Shown: piece by piece, positions 35,144 through 44,079 of the stretch
Layout: every line of letters begins with the position of its first letter
Numbering within the stretch: the first letter of the stretch is position 1
Assembly (NCBI RefSeq): GCF_000337515.1
Contig: NZ_AOIQ01000017.1
Location: 115,303-179,302 of the forward strand
Length of the DNA: 64,000 bases
Direction: 5' to 3'
Origin: Halovivax asiaticus JCM 14624
Lineage (GTDB): Archaea; Halobacteriota; Halobacteria; Halobacteriales; Natrialbaceae
Translations under genes and position numbers: made by a program
The notes under the pieces: model-generated
Told to the model about the DNA's origin: nothing
Database searches by the model: none
What the model saw: only the letters and a program-made list of their open reading frames with translations

Positions 35144-36271
35144 TCAGACGGGGACGCCGGCGTCGCGCATGAGCTCGATCGTCCCTTCGACGTCAGAGAG
35201 TTGCGTCGGGTCGACGTCGGGAGTGTTCAGTTCGTCGGCGCTCGGAAGCTCGCCGATGGGGTCGACCCCCTCGATGACGGGGTACTCGTACGTTCTGCCG
35301 GCGAAGTACGCCTGGGCCTCTCCAGAGAGGAGGTGGCGGATGAAATTCTCGGCGAGTTCGGGATTGCTGGACTGGTCGATGACCGTTGCACCGGCGACGT
35401 CGAAGGTCGCGCCCGCGTCGCCGTCGGTGAACGCCGTCGACACTGGCGCGTCGGGATTCCCGGCCAGATGGCGCTGGATGTAGTAGTGATTGGCGAACCC
35501 GGCGTCGATCTCGCCGCTGGCGACAGCCCTGGTGACCTCGGACTCGTAGCTGTACTCCTGGACGCCCGATTCGAGGACGCCTTCGAGCCACGCCTTCGTC
35601 GCCTCGTCGCCCTCGATGATCCGCATAGACGTGACGAAGCCCTGGAACGAACCGTAGGAGGGTGCCCAGCCTAGCTGGCCGTCGAAGTCGCCCGCGAAGG
35701 CGTCGATCGAGTCCGGAATCTCGCTCTCGTCGTAGGCGTCGGTGTTGTAGGGGATCGTTCGTGCTCGTCCGGAGGTCCCGACCCACTCGTCGGTGGCAAA
35801 CGTCTCGTTGGCGACCATCTCGGTCACGTCACTCGAGAGCGATTGGGTGCGTCCCTCGTCCGCGAGCGTCCCGAGCGCCCCGGAGTTGACGGTGAAGAAG
35901 ACGTCGGCAGGCGTCGCCGACCCTTCCTCGAGGATCAGGTTGACGAGGTCGGCCGAGCCGCCGGGATTCTCCTGGACCGTGAAGTCGTCGTACCGGGATT
36001 CGAGGTGGGAGAGTAACTCACCGACGAGCGCCTGCCCGCGGGCGTTGTAGAGGACGAGCTCCCCCGCAAGCTCCGGCAGGTCGTCCATCGGCGTGCCGCC
36101 GGGTTCGGGAAAGCCGCGCCCGGAACCGATCTGTCCGAAGAAGTCGTCGTCGCCATCCTCGTCGTCGTTTCCGCCGATGAGTCCCGTGCAGCCGGCCAGC
36201 CCGACCGATCCGAGGACTGCCGAACTGGCGAGGAAGGTGCGCCGTCCGCCAAATTTCCGTTGTTTCGTCAT
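35144..36271 (-). CDS. Ferric iron ABC transporter substrate-binding lipoprotein (FbpA type)
   Basis: A 375-residue binding protein. The N-terminus is a twin-arginine lipoprotein signal (RRTFLASSAVLGSVGLAGC), so the protein should be exported folded and lipid-anchored. The mature part is a type II periplasmic-binding fold of the FbpA/AfuA group: GELVLYNARGQALVGELLSH, GSADLVNLILEEGSATPADV, ARTIPYNTD and GFANHYYIQRHLAG with a Tyr pair that would hold Fe3+. The TATA element TATAAGTTTA overlaps the upstream gene's stop, and the operator lies between it and the ATG. Its likely permease is the FbpB gene at 27749. Confidence 0.93.
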   Translation of the reverse strand: MTKQRKFGGRRTFLASSAVLGSVGLAGCTGLIGGNDDEDGDDDFFGQIGSGRGFPEPGGTPMDDLPELAGELVLYNARGQALVGELLSHLESRYDDFTVQENPGGSADLVNLILEEGSATPADVFFTVNSGALGTLADEGRTQSLSSDVTEMVANETFATDEWVGTSGRARTIPYNTDAYDESEIPDSIDAFAGDFDGQLGWAPSYGSFQGFVTSMRIIEGDEATKAWLEGVLESGVQEYSYESEVTRAVASGEIDAGFANHYYIQRHLAGNPDAPVSTAFTDGDAGATFDVAGATVIDQSSNPELAENFIRHLLSGEAQAYFAGRTYEYPVIEGVDPIGELPSADELNTPDVDPTQLSDVEGTIELMRDAGVPV

Positions 36272-36275
36272 GGTT

Positions 36276-36289
36276 TTAGGTTTGCCTAA
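36276..36289. promoter_or_regulatory. Iron-repressor operator upstream of FbpA-type gene
   Basis: Perfect dyad TTAGG-TTTG-CCTAA, the same core as at 29574, placed between the TATA element (36290-36300) and the leaderless start at 36271 on the minus strand. Confidence 0.87.
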
Positions 36290-36295
36290 ATAAAC

Positions 36296-37471
36296 TTATA
36301 CCCGTCGATCGACCGTCGCGGTCCGGCGTGCTTCGAGCGCGTCGAGGCAGTCGAGCCAGTCGAGCATGTACTCGCCGACGTGGGTCAGGAAGTCACCGTT
36401 CGTGAACTCGTCCCAGTCGCCGCAGGCGAGTTCGCGCCCCATTGCCTCGAACACCTCGGCGTAGGAGTCGGCGTCGTCACCGACGTCGTCGATTAGCTCC
36501 CAGAGGTGTTCGTTGAGTTCGAGGCCGGGGACCTCGTTGTTCAGGTCGTCGAACGTGCTGCGTGGGGCCTTGTTGTGCTCACACAGCGGCGCTCCGTTGT
36601 AGATTCGCCTTCCGAGAACGTCGCACGCCCGTTTGAGGAAGACCCCGGACCAGATATCGTCGAACCGACCGACGTCCCACGCGTTGTCGTCCATCGGCAG
36701 CTGGTAGAAGGCGGGGATCACCTCGCGGCGGAACGCGAGGTTCATCGAACAGACCGTGAGGTAGTTGTCGCGCGCGGCGACGAAGTCCTCACCGAAGTCG
36801 TCACGGGTCGTTCGCGTCTCGGCTTGCCCCTCCAGATCGCCGTCCATCAGAATCCTGACGGCGTCCAAGTCCGGGACGTTCGTCCACAGTCCCTGGGAGG
36901 CGACGACCTCGCCGGAGTCGATCTCCGTCGTTCCGGTCTCGATCGTCTCGTCCATCGCGGCGTAGGGGTAGCCGCGGGGGTACAGACCGTGTTCGTCGGC
37001 ATTCTGGTAGAGGACGTTGACCCACTGTTCGTCGGAGGCGACCTCCTCGATCTCGCCCGCGAACGCGAGGTTGTCCATGTGGGTACCGAAGAAATCCACG
37101 TCGTCGTGGGGGAGCGTGTCGTCGTCGATGAAAAAGCCATACTCGAACTCCTCGTTTGCCCACATGTACAGGAGGCCGAAGCTCGTTTCCGCGTGACTCG
37201 CCGCAGGGACGACGTGACTGAACTCCGTGATGTCGTGGTCGGCGTACCACTCCTCGCGACGGGTGCCGTCGAAGACCTCGCCGGAGACCTCGAGATCGTC
37301 GAGCATCGCCTCCATCTCGTCGGCGTCGCAGAAATCCTCCGTGACGAGGAGGAAGTGGAGTCGCGAGAGATCGAACCCGTAGGTGTGTGCGTTCTCGACG
37401 TAAGATCGTAAACAGTCGTACTCTCGGATCGTCGGGACGATGACGCAGGTATCCGTCTCCATTACTCGCAT
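36296..37471 (-). CDS. Reversibly glycosylated polypeptide/alpha-1,4-glucan-protein synthase-like protein
   Basis: A 391-residue GT-A-like protein: METDTCVIVPTIREYDCLRS, LHFLLVTEDFCDADEMEAML and the acidic metal-binding motif FFIDDDTLPHDDVDF, which is the DxD position of this family. Later come SMNLAFRREVIPAFYQLP and DIWSGVFLKRACD. Haloarchaeal members are annotated as alpha-1,4-glucan-protein synthase (RGP family); such proteins bind or mutate nucleotide sugars. The start is ATG 37471 or 37462. An iron operator lies 5 bp before the first ATG. An upstream extension of the frame runs through the neighbouring gene's reverse strand and is not coding. Confidence 0.85.
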   Translation of the reverse strand: MRVMETDTCVIVPTIREYDCLRSYVENAHTYGFDLSRLHFLLVTEDFCDADEMEAMLDDLEVSGEVFDGTRREEWYADHDITEFSHVVPAASHAETSFGLLYMWANEEFEYGFFIDDDTLPHDDVDFFGTHMDNLAFAGEIEEVASDEQWVNVLYQNADEHGLYPRGYPYAAMDETIETGTTEIDSGEVVASQGLWTNVPDLDAVRILMDGDLEGQAETRTTRDDFGEDFVAARDNYLTVCSMNLAFRREVIPAFYQLPMDDNAWDVGRFDDIWSGVFLKRACDVLGRRIYNGAPLCEHNKAPRSTFDDLNNEVPGLELNEHLWELIDDVGDDADSYAEVFEAMGRELACGDWDEFTNGDFLTHVGEYMLDWLDCLDALEARRTATVDRRV

Positions 37472-37475
37472 TGTT

Positions 37476-37489
37476 TTAGGCAGGCCTAA
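37476..37489. promoter_or_regulatory. Iron-repressor operator upstream of RGP-like gene
   Basis: Perfect dyad TTAGG-CAGG-CCTAA, with an outer extension to TTTTAGG/CCTAAAA. It overlaps the TAG stop of the preceding minus-strand gene (37486-37488) and the AT-rich promoter element. Confidence 0.83.
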
Positions 37490-38625
37490 AAAGCGTGCCG
37501 GTCTCCGTCGGGCGCGGCCGTTCCGGTCCGGACGTCGCCGATCGAGAGGCCAAGGACGGCTGCTGCGGCCCCACCACCGACTACTGTGATCCCGTTTTTC
37601 AGCGCGTGGTCGAGGACGGCCGCGGCCAGCGCCGTCCCCGCACCGATCGGTGTAAGCCCGACGACGAGTGCGGTGAACGCGGCCTCGTAGAGGCCGACGC
37701 CGCCCTGGGTGAGCGGCAAGACCTTCGCCAGGTTTCCGACACTGACTGCCAGTGTTCCGACGACCAGTAACGAACCGCCCCCGAGGCCACTGTCGAGGGC
37801 GACGAGCACCAGGATCGCGGTGGCCACGTCGACCAGCCAGATCAGCAGACTCGTCGATCCCACGATCAGCAGCGACCGCGGGTTCCCCGCGACCCGTCCC
37901 ACGTCGAGGCCAACCTGGCGCACCCACGCGAGAACCGGTGCCAGGCGCGCGGAGCGTTCAGCAGTCGTCCGCAGTCGGGTCGAAATCCGTCGCCCGAACG
38001 GCGTCCACGCCGCCGTTATCACGACGAGGCAGGCTCCGACCGTCGCGGTGCTCACGGCCGCGGCGGCGAGCAGGACTGGCTGTGACTCCCCGGTGCCGGC
38101 GAAGGTGCTCGCCGGTTCGACCGTGCCGCCGAGGACTAGCCACCCGACCGCGGCCCCGGCGAGGACCGTGATCGTCGCCAGGTCGAAGAGCCGTTCGACG
38201 GCCAGCGAGGCGACGCCCGTGCTGTAGGGAACGTCTTCCTTTCTGTTCACGACGTACGCACGAACGGCGTCGCCCGCCCGTGCCGGGAACACGAGGTTCG
38301 CCGATTGACTGACGAAGACGGCGGCCGTGAGCACTGTCGTCCCCGCCCGGTGGCCCATCGGCAACAGCACGTCGCCGTATCGGCGTCCACGGAGCGGCCA
38401 CGAGGCGGCGTACAGGGCGCCGGCGGTTGCCAGAATTGCAGGATCGGCGAGCGAGATCGTGGCGAGGAGTTCGCCGCCATCGACGTTCCGCGCGGCGAGC
38501 ACCAGTCCGATACCGACGAGTATCGTGCCGAGAAGCGGTCCGTAGCGGCGTGTCGCAGCCGAAAGCGACCACTCGGCGTCCGATCGAGCGGTCTCTCCGT
38601 TTGATCCGGGCGGACCGTCATCCAT
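37486..38625 (-). CDS. Lysylphosphatidylglycerol synthase TM/UPF0104-type membrane protein
   Basis: A 379-residue protein with about 8-9 membrane segments in the pattern of the LPG synthase transmembrane (UPF0104, AglD C-terminal) family: SWPLRGRRYGDVLLPMG, SQSANLVFPARAGDAVRAYV, GVASLAVERLFDLATITVLA and the C-terminal KVLPLTQGGVGLYEAAFTAL. These proteins move or flip lipid-linked substrates or act with glycosyltransferases in surface glycan assembly. It has its own promoter (TTAAATATTTGG) with an imperfect iron operator and ends inside the operator of the next gene. Confidence 0.88.
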   Translation of the reverse strand: MDDGPPGSNGETARSDAEWSLSAATRRYGPLLGTILVGIGLVLAARNVDGGELLATISLADPAILATAGALYAASWPLRGRRYGDVLLPMGHRAGTTVLTAAVFVSQSANLVFPARAGDAVRAYVVNRKEDVPYSTGVASLAVERLFDLATITVLAGAAVGWLVLGGTVEPASTFAGTGESQPVLLAAAAVSTATVGACLVVITAAWTPFGRRISTRLRTTAERSARLAPVLAWVRQVGLDVGRVAGNPRSLLIVGSTSLLIWLVDVATAILVLVALDSGLGGGSLLVVGTLAVSVGNLAKVLPLTQGGVGLYEAAFTALVVGLTPIGAGTALAAAVLDHALKNGITVVGGGAAAAVLGLSIGDVRTGTAAPDGDRHAF

Positions 38626-38649
38626 ACCGACGCTGGCGCGTCCAAATAT

Positions 38650-38663
38650 TTAAGCCCACCTAA
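38650..38663. promoter_or_regulatory. Probable iron-repressor operator, one mismatch
   Basis: TTAAG-CCCA-CCTAA differs from the consensus TTAGGnnnnCCTAA by one base in the left arm. It overlaps the TATA element (CTTAAATATT on the minus strand) of the gene starting at 38625. The placement matches the other sites. Confidence 0.6.
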
Positions 38664-38757
38664 AACGCTACCGTACCGGTTTCCGATCACGTCTCAGCGC
38701 GGTTTGGCAACCTGCACGCGCACCTCACAACACGTCACTGGTTGCCCGTCCGGGCCG

Positions 38758-39687
38758 TTACCAGGTTTCTGCGAGGAGTTCCCGGGTGGCTGCTCTAACG
38801 GCCTCGTCGCTCGATCGCGCCGGCTCCCACCCGAGTGCGGCGAGTTTCTCGATCGAGAGGGCCATTTTGGGGACGTCACCGGTCCAGCCGCGATCGCCGC
38901 CCGTGTACTCGAAGGCGGGATCGAGTCCCATCTCGTCGGCGACGATCGACGCGATGCGGTCGACGGACGTGGTCGTTCGCGTCCCGAGATTGAACGTGTT
39001 CATTTCCTCGTCGGCGTGAGCGACCACGTGGCACATGGCGTCGAGGCAGTCCTCGACGTGGAGGTAGGACTTCTCTTGGCGGCCGTCACCGAGGATCGTG
39101 AGCGACTCCGGATCGGCGCGCAACTTCTCGATGAAGTCCGGAATCACCGCACCGCGCAGTCGCGGGCCGACGACGTTCGCGAACCGAAAATTCCAGACTG
39201 TCAGGTCGTGACTGTGGGTGCGCGCCGAGAGCAGTCCCTCGTCGGCCAGTTTACTCGCCCCGTAGGCGCTGATCGGTTCGAGGGGCGCGTAGTCTTCGGG
39301 CGTCGGCCGTGACGCTTCGCCGTAGACCGTCGACGACGAGGTGTAGGCGATCTCTGTCACGTCGGCGTCGGCCATCGCCTCGAGCAGGTTGCGCGTCATC
39401 CGCGTGTTGTCGGCGAACTGGTCGTGCGGGCGGTCGGTGTCGACGTGCTTGGACGAGGCAAGGTGGAACACCAGATCGACGTCCTCGAGGACGCCCTCGA
39501 GCGCGTCGACGCTCGTAAGATCGGCCTCGACGAATCGGGCCGCATTCGGGACGCGATCACGGTCACCGTTCGAGCAGTCGTCGACGATCGTGACGGCCGT
39601 TCCTTCGTTCAGCAGTCGCTCCGCGAGATGCGTTCCGATGAATCCGGCACCGCCCGTCACGAGTACGCGTCGATCCGCGAGAGTCAT
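38758..39687 (-). CDS. NAD-dependent nucleotide-sugar epimerase/dehydratase
   Basis: A 309-residue extended short-chain dehydrogenase. The NAD loop is VLVTGGAGFIGTHLAERLL, FHLASSKHVDTDRP follows, and the catalytic triad includes the Ser-rich YTSSSTVYGEA and YGASKLADE. The C-terminal part (VVGPRLRGAVIPDFIEKL, RQEKSYLHVEDCLDAM) is of the UDP-glucose 4-epimerase group, so it should make a nucleotide sugar for surface glycans. TATTATTG about 27 bp upstream gives a leaderless start. No iron operator is visible in its own promoter, but it directly precedes the iron-regulated glycan genes on the same strand. Confidence 0.92.
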   Translation of the reverse strand: MTLADRRVLVTGGAGFIGTHLAERLLNEGTAVTIVDDCSNGDRDRVPNAARFVEADLTSVDALEGVLEDVDLVFHLASSKHVDTDRPHDQFADNTRMTRNLLEAMADADVTEIAYTSSSTVYGEASRPTPEDYAPLEPISAYGASKLADEGLLSARTHSHDLTVWNFRFANVVGPRLRGAVIPDFIEKLRADPESLTILGDGRQEKSYLHVEDCLDAMCHVVAHADEEMNTFNLGTRTTTSVDRIASIVADEMGLDPAFEYTGGDRGWTGDVPKMALSIEKLAALGWEPARSSDEAVRAATRELLAETW

Positions 39688-39761
39688 GGCCCAGAATTTT
39701 CCGACGGAACAATAATCCTGTTGTCTCCGCCGGTGTCGTCACTCGTCTCGGATGACTTCGC

Positions 39762-41645
39762 CTACGGCTCGTCCCGCCATCCTTCGCCTGTCGGAATCGT
39801 GGGTACTCCCTCGGATTCGTTTTCGGCTTCGACGTCCGTCTCCCTCGTTCCGTTGCCGGAGACCGTTTCCGCTTCCGGTTCGGCGGCGACGTAGTTCGCG
39901 CCGTCTCGGACCTCGAGTTCTTCGAGGTCGATCTTCCCATCGGGGATCCGATAGGCGGCATTCCGTTGTTTCGTCGCCGCGTCGCTATTGACGGTTTTGT
40001 CGACCTCGTAGACGGTGTAGGTGCAGTCGTCCTGCGTGAATTCGACGACCGCGTACCCGTGGCTGTGCCAGTCGACGAACTCCATGTGCGGGTTGTTCGA
40101 CCGGACGAGATCGGCGACGGCATCGTCGTCGAGGTCGCCGGGGAAGTCGACGACATCTGCCGCGTTGACGCTCGTAATTGAGGGAGTCATGAGTTCGACA
40201 CCGACCGGGTCGGAGTCGACCCACCACCACTCGTTGTACGTCGTCCGCTGATAGCCGGCTATCGAACAGTGGAGATCACCCGAGAGGGTGACGAAATTCC
40301 GGACGTCGGCGTCAGCGATCGTCGTCATCAGCGTTTCGCGCTCGGCCTGGAAGCCGTCCCACGAGTCGTGGATGAACTCGGTCTGCCAATAACCTTTGCC
40401 GGCCGTGATCGGCATCGTCAGCACCTCGTTGGCCCAAACCGTCCAGCGGGCGTCGTCAGTCGTCACCGTTTCGAGGAACCACTCGCGCTGTTCTTCGCCG
40501 AGCATCGTTCTGTCCGGGGCGTCTTCGTTGTCGCACGTGACACGTCGCTCACCACACGGTGGTCCGTCGCGGTAGAGCCGTTCGTCCGTCCGAACGAGCG
40601 TCGCGAGGTCGCCGAATTCGATCGATCGCCAGAGCTGCAGCTGCTCGTGGAGTTCCGTGGCGTCTGGATCGTACTCGACTCGAGACGGCATGTACTCGAT
40701 CCAGGCCTGAATGCCGTTCGCGGCGACGTCGATCGTAAACGTGGGATCGTCGCCGCGGTCTTTCTCCGGCAGCCGCGGCGCATCCTGTTGCTCGTCCCAC
40801 CACCAGTTGTTCCCGATCTCGTGATCGTCCCAGCCGGCGATCAGCGTGTGCTGTTCGAGTCCGCGCTGGAGCAGTGGATCTCCGCGATATACGGTGTAAA
40901 GGTGTCGGAAGTCCTCGAGGGTCTCGGCGAGCGGTTTCCCGCTCGGTAACTCGATATCTCGACCATCGTACACGTCCGTCGTCGGCGACGTGTACTGGCC
41001 GTCTGCTGATTCGTAAATGAAGTCGCCCATGTGGACCAGGAAGTCGACGTCCTCCTCGGCAAGGTGAGCGTACGCGCCGTAGTAACCGTTCTGATAGTCC
41101 TGGCAGGTGAGCACGGCGAGCGACAGCGACTCGAGGTTCGCTCCCGTTCCCGGAAGCGTCCGGCAGCGGCCCGTCCGACTCGCAACGCCGTCGTAGAGGA
41201 ACCGGTAGTAATACCGCTCGTTGGACTCGAGTTCGCCGTCGAGATCGAGATTGACGGTGTAATCGTGCTCGGGAGAGATCGAGTCGGCGGCGACGATGCC
41301 GTCGGAGACGACGTTCTCGAACGCCTCGTCGGCCGCGACTTCGAACGCCAGCGGCTGTGACTGCTCGTACGCCGCGGGATCGATGCGCGTCCAGAGGATG
41401 ACGCCGGTCGACGTCGGGCCACCGCTGGCGACCGACTGCGGAAACGTCCCGTCCGGATCGGTCGCCGGATCGAACTCGAACGGGTCCAGGTTCGCCGCGG
41501 GTTGTGCGGTTACCCGCTGGGCGATGGATCGTTCGCCGAGGATCACTGCGATTCCCCCTGCGATACCGGTCGCCGATACTCGCTCGAGAAAACCGCGTCT
41601 GTTCGACGTCGCTGCGTGCTGGGCTGCGTTGTTTCGATCTGGCAT
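39762..41645 (-). CDS. phoD: Alkaline phosphatase D family phosphodiesterase/phosphatase
   Basis: A 627-residue secreted metallophosphoesterase. The Tat signal is at the N-terminus (SNRRGFLERVSATGIAGGIA). A beta-sandwich precedes the catalytic domain (FPQSVASGGPTSTGVILWTR). The metal-binding segments are AVLTCQDYQNGYYGAYAHL, DFLVHMGDFIYE, LIAGWDDHEIGNNWWWDE and LSGDLHCSIAGYQRTTYN. It would release phosphate from phosphodiesters outside the cell. The ATG at 41645 is the start that gives a Tat signal; a longer frame upstream has no coding character. The TATA-like TAGTATTTTATC lies about 27 bp upstream in a very AT-rich stretch. Confidence 0.93.
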   Translation of the reverse strand: MPDRNNAAQHAATSNRRGFLERVSATGIAGGIAVILGERSIAQRVTAQPAANLDPFEFDPATDPDGTFPQSVASGGPTSTGVILWTRIDPAAYEQSQPLAFEVAADEAFENVVSDGIVAADSISPEHDYTVNLDLDGELESNERYYYRFLYDGVASRTGRCRTLPGTGANLESLSLAVLTCQDYQNGYYGAYAHLAEEDVDFLVHMGDFIYESADGQYTSPTTDVYDGRDIELPSGKPLAETLEDFRHLYTVYRGDPLLQRGLEQHTLIAGWDDHEIGNNWWWDEQQDAPRLPEKDRGDDPTFTIDVAANGIQAWIEYMPSRVEYDPDATELHEQLQLWRSIEFGDLATLVRTDERLYRDGPPCGERRVTCDNEDAPDRTMLGEEQREWFLETVTTDDARWTVWANEVLTMPITAGKGYWQTEFIHDSWDGFQAERETLMTTIADADVRNFVTLSGDLHCSIAGYQRTTYNEWWWVDSDPVGVELMTPSITSVNAADVVDFPGDLDDDAVADLVRSNNPHMEFVDWHSHGYAVVEFTQDDCTYTVYEVDKTVNSDAATKQRNAAYRIPDGKIDLEELEVRDGANYVAAEPEAETVSGNGTRETDVEAENESEGVPTIPTGEGWRDEP

Positions 41646-42064
41646 CGAATCAGCAACCAACTTGGCTGATAAAATACTATTATATTTTGAATTTATATGT
41701 ATACTTACTACAATGTAAATTACAATAGGGCCCGATTTGTGGGCCGATTCTCCGAGCAGCGGACTCGATCCTCGAACCGACACCGGTATTCCAGCCGAGG
41801 TCGGAGAGCCCCGTCTCCGTCGATTGTACCGCTGGAGCCCGGCAATTCGATCTGGTTCGGATAATCGGAGCACCGCTCATGATATAAAAAAGCCGGTCCT
41901 GATTCGGTTCGTCGACCCTGTCTGTACGATAGGCAATCACACACGATCGGCCGAACCTCCGTACGCATGGCGATTACTCGAGTGATCCTCGGCGGCAGTT
42001 CGAGTCGGCGATTGTGGAGGACAAGAACGTTTTTATAGAAGGACAAACATAGATTCGCTTGACT
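41646..42064. promoter_or_regulatory. Divergent phoD/thermosome intergenic region
   Basis: About 419 bp. The phoD side (41650-41720) is strongly AT-rich and holds its promoter, perhaps with an upstream regulator site. Near 41880-41889 a GATATAAAAA element has no gene behind it. On the thermosome side, ACGTTTTTATAG (42026-42037) is the TATA element and predicts a transcript start close to 42060. No coding region or RNA gene is supported in the middle. Confidence 0.6.
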
Positions 42065-43729
42065 ATGAGCCAGCGAATGCAACAGGGACAGCCGATGATC
42101 GTCATGAGCGAGGACTCCCAGCGCGTCAAGGACGAGAACGCGCAGGAGTACAACATCAGTGCCGCGCGAGCGGTCGCCGAGTCGGTCAAGTCCACACTCG
42201 GGCCGAAGGGAATGGACAAGATGCTCGTCGACTCGATGGGATCGGTCACCATCACGAACGACGGCGTCACCATCCTCCAGGAGATGGACATCGACAACCC
42301 GACGGCCGAGATGATCATCGAGGTCGCCGAGACGCAGGAGGACGAGGCCGGTGACGGCACCACGACCGCCGTCGCCATCGCGGGCGAACTCCTCAAGAAC
42401 GCCGAGGACCTCATCGAACAGGACATTCACCCGACGGCCATCATCAAGGGCTTCCACATGGCCGCCGAACAGGCTCGCGAGGAAGTCGACGATATCGCCA
42501 CGGTCGTCGACACCGAGGACGAGGACCTCCTGCGCTCGGTCGCCGAAACGTCGATGACCGGCAAGGGCGCCGAACTCAACAAGGAACACCTCTCGTCGCT
42601 CATCGTCGACGCCGTCCGCGCCGTCACCGTCGAGACCGACGAGGGCGAGAACGTCGTCGACCTCGAGTTCCTCAACATCGAGACACAGACTGGCCGCTCC
42701 GCCGGTGAATCCGACCTCCTCGAGGGCGGCATCGTCGACAAGGACCCCGTCCACGACGATATGCCGACCGAGGCCACCGACGCCGACATCCTCCTGCTCA
42801 ACGATCCGATCGAGATCGAGGAGGCCGACGTCGACACCGAAGTCTCGGTCACCGACCCCGACCAGCTCCAGCAGTTCCTGGACCGCGAGGAGAAACAGCT
42901 TCGCGAGAAGGTCGAGCACATCGTCGATCTCGGCGCCGACGTCGTCTTCTGCCAGAAGGGCATCGACGACCTCGCCCAGCACTACCTCGCGAAGGAGGGC
43001 GTCCTGGCCGTGCGCCGCGCCAAGAAGTCCGACCTCGAGTTCCTGCAGGAGGTCGTCGACGCCGCCGTCGTCTCCGATCTGGAGAGCGCGACCGCAGACG
43101 ACCTCGGCTTCGGTGACGTCACCCGCGACGCGGCGGACGAGCTGTTCTACGTCGAGGGCGACGACGCCCACGGCGTCACCCTCCTCCTGCGCGGCTCCAC
43201 CGACCACGTCGTCGACGAACTCGAACGCGGTATCAACGACGCGCTGGACGTCGTCGCCCAGACCGTCTCCGACGGCCGCGTCCTCGCCGGCGGCGGCGCC
43301 ATCGAGGTCGAACTCGCCTCGCGTCTGCGCGACTACGCCGACTCCGTCTCCGGACGCGAACAGCTCGCCGTCGAGGCCTTCGCCGACTCGCTCGAACTCG
43401 TCCCGCGCGTGCTCGCCGAGAACGCCGGCCTCGACTCCATCGACACGCTCGTCGACCTGCGCTCCGCACACGACGAAGGCGACGTCCAGGCCGGCCTCAA
43501 CGCCTGGACCGGCGACGTCGAGAACACCGCCGACGCCGGCATCGTCGAACCGGCCCACGCCAAGGAGCAGGCCGTGACCTCCGCCTCCGAGGCCGCGAAC
43601 CTCGTCCTCAAGATCGACGACATCATCTCTGCCGGCGACCTCTCCACCGACAAAGGTGACGACGAAGCGGGCGGTCCCGGCGGCGCCCCCGGCGGCGGCA
43701 TGGGCGGCGGCATGGGCGGCATGATGTAA
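42065..43729 (+). CDS. Thermosome subunit (group II chaperonin)
   Basis: A 554-residue CCT/TRiC-type chaperonin subunit that folds proteins inside a double-ring cage using ATP. Signatures: [40 protein letters not shown], the ATPase motif [10 protein letters not shown] and [17 protein letters not shown], with the C-terminal Gly-Gly-Met tail. The start is ATG 42065, six bases after an in-frame TTG at 42059; the TATA element at 42026-42037 makes either nearly leaderless. The gene is followed by a strong hairpin. Confidence 0.97.
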   Translation: MSQRMQQGQPMIVMSEDSQRVKDENAQEYNISAARAVAESVKSTLGPKGMDKMLVDSMGSVTITNDGVTILQEMDIDNPTAEMIIEVAETQEDEAGDGTTTAVAIAGELLKNAEDLIEQDIHPTAIIKGFHMAAEQAREEVDDIATVVDTEDEDLLRSVAETSMTGKGAELNKEHLSSLIVDAVRAVTVETDEGENVVDLEFLNIETQTGRSAGESDLLEGGIVDKDPVHDDMPTEATDADILLLNDPIEIEEADVDTEVSVTDPDQLQQFLDREEKQLREKVEHIVDLGADVVFCQKGIDDLAQHYLAKEGVLAVRRAKKSDLEFLQEVVDAAVVSDLESATADDLGFGDVTRDAADELFYVEGDDAHGVTLLLRGSTDHVVDELERGINDALDVVAQTVSDGRVLAGGGAIEVELASRLRDYADSVSGREQLAVEAFADSLELVPRVLAENAGLDSIDTLVDLRSAHDEGDVQAGLNAWTGDVENTADAGIVEPAHAKEQAVTSASEAANLVLKIDDIISAGDLSTDKGDDEAGGPGGAPGGGMGGGMGGMM

Positions 43730-43736
43730 AACGAAC

Positions 43737-43775
43737 TTTTGCTCTGCGGGCCGGCAAAGCCGGCCCGCGGCAAAA
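43737..43775. terminator. Strong hairpin after thermosome gene
   Basis: GCGGGCCGGC (43746-43755) pairs perfectly with GCCGGCCCGC (43759-43768) across AAA, and the flanks TTTTGC and GCAAAA extend the dyad. It begins 8 bp after the stop. It is a good candidate for a transcription terminator or 3'-end stabiliser. Further GC-rich palindromes (GCGGCGCGTGGCGCCGC) lie near 43831-43848. The rest of the 350 bp gap to 44080 holds no gene I can support. Confidence 0.6.
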
Positions 43776-44079
43776 CTTCGATGAAAAGCACTCCTCCCCC
43801 ACCTGTTCGCGGCTTCGCCGCTCGCTTTTACGCGGCGCGTGGCGCCGCGCAACCGGTGGGGTCGTCGGCCCGCTCACTCCCTTCGGTCGCTCGCGGTTCT
43901 CACACTATTGTAGTCCAGCCTTTCCCCGTGCTCGCGTGCCCTGCGGACACGCTCGCGGCCGCCGCGGGAGGTGATCGGTCGGAGGCACTGTTGTTCGTGG
44001 AACGGTGACCGTCTCGATTTCCGGCACTGTCGGCCGATACCGTGGATCGTTTACGGTTCGAAACTGAACTGGAGGGTCA

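Noticed and set aside
41720..43852. A 710-codon open frame on the strand opposite the thermosome gene
   Set aside because: It is the antisense shadow of a very GC-rich chaperonin gene; the composition (Val/Asp/Gly repeats) mirrors the codon bias of the sense strand and no domain is recognisable.
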